DNA of 64,000 bases, from NCBI GenBank assembly GCA_023422565.1, contig JAFAGR010000083.1, forward strand, positions 1 to 64,000. Direction: 5' to 3'. Source of the stretch: Bacteroidota bacterium (GTDB taxonomy: Bacteria; Bacteroidota; Bacteroidia; Chitinophagales; Chitinophagaceae). A model generated the notes under the pieces. That model saw only the letters and a program-made list of their open reading frames with translations, made no database searches and had not been told where the DNA came from. Both the position numbers and the translations under genes were made by a program. Below, in pieces: positions 59,769 through 64,000 of the stretch; position 1 is the stretch's first letter, and every line of letters starts with the position of its first letter.

Positions 59769-59776
59769 TATCTTTG
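59769..59776 (+). promoter_or_regulatory. -7 promoter element of the gene at 59792
   Basis: TATCTTTG fits TAnnTTTG exactly and lies 15 bp before the ATG at 59792. No TTG is present at the usual -33 distance; that position is in the heptamer array. Confidence 0.55.
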
Positions 59777-59791
59777 TTGTTGAATTGAACT

Positions 59792-60556
59792 ATGAAAAAA
59801 CTAACTCTTCTATCCCTTTTCTTTTGCCCGATCATAGTTTTTTCGCAAGATACATTGCCCAATTTCTGGGTGGTGAATTCGGGAGGTAACATAATTGTAA
59901 GCTGGAAGAACAATTATAAGCTCCCTATCGCCACACTTAATATTCAGCGTTCGTTTGACAGTTTAAAAAATTATACAACCATTGGTTCCGTACTTACGCC
60001 CGGGAGCGTTGAAAACGGTTTCACAGATAACAATCCTCCTTACAATAAAATGTACTACCGCATTTTTATTGGATTCGAGGGCGGAACATATGTGATTACA
60101 GAGGCGCGAAGGCCTGTAAAACTTGCTCCTGTAGCAACCTCAAAGGAAGATTCTGCAACGCTCACGTTAAAGCGTTTTCAATGGCAGGCCGACCCCCTTC
60201 TTGATTCTCTTGCCGTAAAACCCGGCGCGGTGATCCTTCCCGGCAAAAATGAAATCAGTTATCCGAGCAAGCGGATTTTCACAAACAATAGCCAGATGGT
60301 GGTGATCCATTTACCGGATGCAATGATAAAAAATTACAGGGCTCTTTTCTTTGATGATAAGGGCAAAAAAATAATTGAGCTTACGCGCTTAAAGGAAGAA
60401 TTTCTGATTCTTGAAAAAGTCTACTTCATGAAACCGGGATGGTTCACATTTGAACTGTATGAAAATGGCGAGCTGGTTGAAAAAAATAAGTTGCAGATTT
60501 TAAAAGATAAGAAAACAACGAATGGTGATCCGCGCGGGCGGAGCGGAAACCGGTGA
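59792..60556 (+). CDS. secreted protein of unknown function
   Basis: The 254-residue product has a signal peptide (FCPIIVFSQDT), then a beta-rich domain with NIIVSWKNNYKLPIATLNIQ, NKMYYRIFIGFEGGTYV and, after a linker (KLAPVATSKEDS), a second region LLDSLAVKPGAVILPGKNEI that ends in strands (WFTFELYENGELV). The first part resembles a fibronectin type III-like fold. I cannot assign a family. Its stop abuts the lipB stop in TGATCA. Confidence 0.72.
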   Translation: MKKLTLLSLFFCPIIVFSQDTLPNFWVVNSGGNIIVSWKNNYKLPIATLNIQRSFDSLKNYTTIGSVLTPGSVENGFTDNNPPYNKMYYRIFIGFEGGTYVITEARRPVKLAPVATSKEDSATLTLKRFQWQADPLLDSLAVKPGAVILPGKNEISYPSKRIFTNNSQMVVIHLPDAMIKNYRALFFDDKGKKIIELTRLKEEFLILEKVYFMKPGWFTFELYENGELVEKNKLQILKDKKTTNGDPRGRSGNR

Positions 60557-61267
60557 TCAGATCAGCCTCACTTCATACACGCGCTCAAAATTTCTTTTTA
60601 CGCTGTTCTTCACTTCATTAATGTCAACTTTTCTTCCTAACTCCTTCTCTATTGAAGTTACCTGTTTATTTACGATACCGCATGGAATGATGTGATTGAA
60701 GTAAGAGAGGTCAGTATTCACGTTAAGAGCAAAGCCATGCATTGTCACCCAGCGGCTGCATCTCACGCCGATCGCACATATCTTTCTTTCTTTTCCTTTT
60801 ACATCCGGTTCTATCCAAACGCCGGTTTCACCTGCACTGCGCCTGCCCTCAATGCCAAATTCAGCGAGCGTTAGGATGATCACTTCTTCCATATTCCTCA
60901 AATAAAGACCTATGTCTGTCTTGAATTTTTCAAGATCAAGTATGGGATAGCCTACGATCTGATGAAGGCCGTGAAAAGTAATATCGCCTCCCCTGTTGGT
61001 ATGCTGGAAGGAAATTCCTTTCTCAGTTAACTCAGTTTCGGAAAGAAGCACATTGGAAATGTCGCCGGACTTTCCCAGCGTATACACCGGCGGATGTTCA
61101 CATAAAAGAAAATAATGTTCTGTAGCGAGCTCTTTCGGATCGTATTCGGGGTCTGCCTTTCGCGCAGTAGATTTAAGTTCCACATTCCGCTGCAATAAAT
61201 TCTCCTGATAATCCCAGGCCTCCTTGTACTCAATCAAACCAAGGTCTTTAAAATTCACCACCTCCAT
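60557..61267 (-). CDS. lipB: octanoyltransferase (lipoyl(octanoyl) transferase)
   Basis: The product is 236 residues from the ATG at 61267. It contains the LipB features CEHPPVYTLGKSGD, RGGDITFHGLHQIVGYPI, the HGFALNVNTDLSYF segment and the catalytic region IPCGIVNKQVTS with Cys and Lys. It transfers octanoyl groups from ACP to lipoyl domains. An in-frame Met eight codons upstream is less likely. The gene is divergent from the RluA-family gene at 61316. Confidence 0.94.
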   Translation of the reverse strand: MEVVNFKDLGLIEYKEAWDYQENLLQRNVELKSTARKADPEYDPKELATEHYFLLCEHPPVYTLGKSGDISNVLLSETELTEKGISFQHTNRGGDITFHGLHQIVGYPILDLEKFKTDIGLYLRNMEEVIILTLAEFGIEGRRSAGETGVWIEPDVKGKERKICAIGVRCSRWVTMHGFALNVNTDLSYFNHIIPCGIVNKQVTSIEKELGRKVDINEVKNSVKRNFERVYEVRLI

Positions 61268-61315
61268 AACCCTCAATGTTTTAATTTGCAAACTTAACCC
61301 GCTTTTAATTACGCC

Positions 61316-62368
61316 ATGGCCGAAAAAGATTTTGATGATGAATTGCCGGAATCGGACACGCTTTATGAGAAGCTGGCGATAACCATTGATCGGGGACAGG
61401 AACCACTGCGCATAGATAAATTTCTCATGCAGCGCATTGAAGGCGCAACCCGTAATAAGATTCAGCAGTCGGTTGACAATGAGCTTGTACTGGTGAATGA
61501 AAAGCCGGTGAAAAATAATTATAAAGTGAAGGCCGGTGATAAGATCGTGATCTTCGCCACTACTGCGCCCGAAACCTCAGACATACTTCCTCAAAATATT
61601 CCGCTGGATATTTTATATGAAGATGATGATATCCTCATCATAAATAAGCCGGTGGGCATGGTGGTGCATCCGGGAAGCGGAAACCCCGATGGAACCCTGG
61701 TGAATGCAGTTGCCTGGCATCTAAGGCAAACAATGCCTGACCTTGATGAATCAGAACTTCCGCGTTACGGACTGGTTCACAGGATAGATAAAAATACAAG
61801 TGGTTTATTGGTGATGGCAAAGTCGCAAAAAGCAATGAGCGATCTGGCAAAGCAGTTTTTTAATCACACGGTACACCGCCGCTATTCAGCCCTTGTATGG
61901 GGCGACTTTGAGGAAGAAACAGGAACCGTTGTTGCTCACGTGGGCCGGCATCAGCGTTTTAGAAAATTGTTTACTACTTATCCTGAAGGAGAACATGGCA
62001 AGGATGCGATCACAAATTATCGCGTATTGGAAAGATTTAACTATGTGACCCTCGTAGAATGCCGGCTTGAAACAGGACGAACACATCAAATTCGCGTTCA
62101 CATGCAATCTATTGGACATCCCCTGTTCAATGATGATTTCTATGGCGGCGACAAAATTGTGAAAGGAACCGTGTATACAAAATACAAGCAATTTGTTGAT
62201 AATTGTTTCGCAATTTGCCCAAGGCAGGCATTACATGCGGGTGAATTGGGCTTTATTCATCCCGTAACCAGAAAGGAAATGTTGTTTAAAGCACCGTTGC
62301 CTGAAGACATGGCATCAGTAATTGAAAAATGGCGCAACTACAGCAAAACAAGAGCAGGTAATGAATGA
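61316..62368 (+). CDS. RluA-family 23S rRNA pseudouridine synthase (RluD-like)
   Basis: The 350-residue product has an S4 RNA-binding domain (PLRIDKFLMQRIEGATRNKI), then the PseudoU synthase core with PVGMVVHPGSGNPDGTLVNA and the catalytic Asp in LVHRIDKNTSGLLVMAKS (family form HRLDxxTSG), and LETGRTHQIRVHMQSIGHPL. Long C-terminal sequence and S4 domain favour RluD rather than RluA or RluC, but the target site was not tested. The stop abuts the convergent gene in TGATCA. Confidence 0.9.
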   Translation: MAEKDFDDELPESDTLYEKLAITIDRGQEPLRIDKFLMQRIEGATRNKIQQSVDNELVLVNEKPVKNNYKVKAGDKIVIFATTAPETSDILPQNIPLDILYEDDDILIINKPVGMVVHPGSGNPDGTLVNAVAWHLRQTMPDLDESELPRYGLVHRIDKNTSGLLVMAKSQKAMSDLAKQFFNHTVHRRYSALVWGDFEEETGTVVAHVGRHQRFRKLFTTYPEGEHGKDAITNYRVLERFNYVTLVECRLETGRTHQIRVHMQSIGHPLFNDDFYGGDKIVKGTVYTKYKQFVDNCFAICPRQALHAGELGFIHPVTRKEMLFKAPLPEDMASVIEKWRNYSKTRAGNE

Positions 62369-62770
62369 TCAGATTTTTTCTTTCTTCTCTTCCAGTTCCT
62401 CTTCCATGATCACGGCCTCAATCCTGTCCTTCTTCATACCCGTCCGTACCCATCCGAACAAACTCATGTAAATGTTGGCAACCCATACCAGCGAGAAGCC
62501 GCCTATCAAATAACCCAGCCATCCTGAGTACAACAATTGGTATTTTGTGAGCGCCAGAAAAATAATTGTGATGTAATGGCTGAAACAATACTCGCACGTA
62601 AAGAGATAAAAGAATTTCCGTTGAAGCAGGGTTTTACATGTTTTAGACTTTTTCACGCAAAATTCCCTTGGCTCCCTGAATACTTCTTCATGGGTGACCG
62701 TCCATGAAATACAGGCGATCGGTATCGCAAGGATAAACAATTGTATGATCGGAGAAAACATATTCAACAA
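62369..62770 (-). CDS. small membrane protein of unknown function
   Basis: The 133-residue product has about three membrane segments (IIQLFILAIPIACISW, YITIIFLALTKYQLLY, LGYLIGGFSLVWVANIYM), several Cys between the first two (EFCVKKSKTCKT, FTCEYCFSH) and an acidic tail with many Glu and Lys. The two CxxC-like Cys groups could bind a metal. No family is recognised. It may start at the second Met. It converges with the RluA-family gene with no intergenic bases. Confidence 0.7.
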   Translation of the reverse strand: MLNMFSPIIQLFILAIPIACISWTVTHEEVFREPREFCVKKSKTCKTLLQRKFFYLFTCEYCFSHYITIIFLALTKYQLLYSGWLGYLIGGFSLVWVANIYMSLFGWVRTGMKKDRIEAVIMEEELEEKKEKI

Positions 62771-62837
62771 CTTAATTAATACTGATTATACGGCCCTTTA
62801 AATTGCATTTGATTACTTTTAAAAAAACAAAACAAAT

Positions 62838-64000
62838 ATGGCCATGAAATTTCCCGTTTCACGTTATGCCTTGGCGGGCATTGCCGCTGCACTGGTTTCC
62901 ATGAATGCATGCAATAACAATACCGCTATTAACAGCGACACCGTTGCTGTGGATACAGCCGTGAACACTTCTATTGACAGTTTTCAGGTAAAAGCTGAAG
63001 CCTTTGCTGACCTGCAGATACTCCGATACCAGGTTCCGGGTTTTAATGAACTCACCTTGCAACAAAAACAGCTTGCTTATTATTTGTATGAAGCGGCACA
63101 CAGCGGGCGGGATATTATCTACGACCAGCACAGTAAATACGGCATCCTTTTGCGGAAAACCATAGAAGCTATCTACGGAACTTACAGCGGCGACAAAACC
63201 ACTGATGACTGGAACAAGTTTAAAGAGTACTGCGGGAGGGTTTGGTTTAGTAATGGAAATCACCATCACTACGGAAATGAAAAATTCATTCCCGGCTGCT
63301 CATTTGAATATTTTTCTGCGCTGGTGAGTGGATCAGACAGCAGCCAGCTTCCTAAAAACGCCGGCGAATCTGTACGGGACTTTATCACGAGGATTAAACC
63401 GCTTTTTTACGATCTTTCTTTCGAGCCAAAGTTGATCAACCTCGCTCCTAACATTGATAATGTGAAGGCGTCTTCAGTGAACTTTTATGAAAATGTTACT
63501 CAAAAGGAAGTGGAAGCTTTTTATGCCAAATTTCCGAAGGAAGGAAATGTACCATCATGGGGTTTGAACAGTAAACTCATTAAAGAGAACGGTGTAGTTT
63601 CTGAAAAAGTTTGGAAGGTTGGAGGAATGTATTCCGCTGCAATTGAAAAAATTGTGGGCTGGCTCGAAAAAGCCTCAGGAGTTGCTGAGAATGCCCAACA
63701 GAAAAAGGCTTTAGACCTCCTCGTTCAATATTACCGCAGCGGAGACCTGAAAACCTTTGATGATTACAGCATCGCATGGGCAGAAGACGTGAACAGCAGA
63801 ATTGATGTGGTGAACGGCTTTATTGAAGTGTACCTGGATCCCCTGGGCAAGAAAGGAAGTTTTGAAAGTGTGGCTTCGATTAAAGATATGGAAGCGACTA
63901 AGAGAATTGAAGCTATAGCCAGGGAAGCTCAATGGTTTGAAGATAACTCTCCATTAATGCCGGAGCACAAGAAAAAAGAAGTGAAGGGCATCACAGCAAA
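62838..64000 (+). CDS. M49 (dipeptidyl-peptidase III)-like metallopeptidase, N-terminal part
   Basis: The frame runs from ATG 62838 to the window edge (about 387 residues) without a stop. It starts with a lipoprotein signal (lipobox SMNAC). The segment VWFSNGNHHHYGNEKFIPG is typical of bacterial M49 proteins, as are ISNxxL-like AAHSGRDIIYDQHSKYG and PKEGNVPSWGLNSKLIKENG. The zinc motif HExxxH/EExxAE lies beyond the window. M49 enzymes release dipeptides from N-termini. Some Bacteroidota members are annotated wrongly as dihydrofolate reductase. Confidence 0.85.
   Translation, partial: MAMKFPVSRYALAGIAAALVSMNACNNNTAINSDTVAVDTAVNTSIDSFQVKAEAFADLQILRYQVPGFNELTLQQKQLAYYLYEAAHSGRDIIYDQHSKYGILLRKTIEAIYGTYSGDKTTDDWNKFKEYCGRVWFSNGNHHHYGNEKFIPGCSFEYFSALVSGSDSSQLPKNAGESVRDFITRIKPLFYDLSFEPKLINLAPNIDNVKASSVNFYENVTQKEVEAFYAKFPKEGNVPSWGLNSKLIKENGVVSEKVWKVGGMYSAAIEKIVGWLEKASGVAENAQQKKALDLLVQYYRSGDLKTFDDYSIAWAEDVNSRIDVVNGFIEVYLDPLGKKGSFESVASIKDMEATKRIEAIAREAQWFEDNSPLMPEHKKKEVKGITA

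Overview
The window looks like chromosomal DNA of a Bacteroidota bacterium, most likely of the Chitinophagaceae or a close relative. The signs are promoters of the TAnnTTTG type close to start codons, almost no Shine-Dalgarno sequences, a type B (gliding-motility-associated) C-terminal domain used by the type IX secretion system, SprB-type repeats, an OstA/LptA-like envelope protein, a BlaI-M56 pair, and many small secreted or lipidated proteins. No rRNA, tRNA, CRISPR array, transposase or prophage gene was seen. Content is mostly core metabolism and cell envelope.

Layout. 1-6.1 kb: envelope genes (end of a cell-wall amidase, an MCE/MlaD protein, an OstA-like protein, a secreted unknown) and the NAD(P)HX repair enzyme nnr. 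6.4-12.3 kb: rhomboid protease, membrane pyrophosphatase hppA, and a BlaI repressor with its M56 metalloprotease partner. 12.3-14 kb: a 1.7-kb gene-poor, partly very AT-rich stretch. 14-25.7 kb: a metal-binding secreted protein, pyrE, a Nudix hydrolase, an ECF sigma factor with an odd membrane/beta-barrel partner, then a minus-strand run pruA-pyrR-pyrB-coaD-thioesterase, a four-helix-bundle gene, prfB with a classical programmed frameshift, and an OmpA-like lipoprotein. 26-42 kb: esterase, dnaK, an AraC regulator with a cupin protein, GtrA, an ABC-F protein, argS, the glycolytic pair pfkA-pyk, and a GH20 hexosaminidase. 42.2-49.1 kb: one giant 2311-residue surface protein with 21 tandem repeats of about 77 residues. 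50.3-54.6 kb: a tight aro operon (DAHP synthase/chorismate mutase fusion, aroB, aroA, aroC). 54.7-56.8 kb: a small lipoprotein, an ECF sigma factor and a membrane-anchored serine protease. 56.8-64 kb: luciferase-like oxidoreductase, nucleotidyltransferase, PLP enzyme, lipB, an RluA-family pseudouridine synthase and the start of an M49-family peptidase.

The most unusual signal is not a gene. Many intergenic regions contain degenerate word arrays: runs of 7-base or 8-base words that keep exact phase while the words themselves change. Seven heptamer loci and seven octamer blocks were found by eye. Two heptamer arrays run up to a start codon (nnr, pfkA); others contribute the last codons or stop of a gene (nnr, the four-helix-bundle gene) or supply a -33 promoter box (prfB, the ABC-F gene). 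In two divergent promoter regions the octamer words are mirrored, so that each gene sees the same orientation. A second group of candidates is two ECF sigma factors, each translationally close-coupled to an atypical membrane protein that may act as its anti-sigma factor: one carries a C-terminal outer-membrane-barrel-like domain, the other a trypsin-like protease domain.
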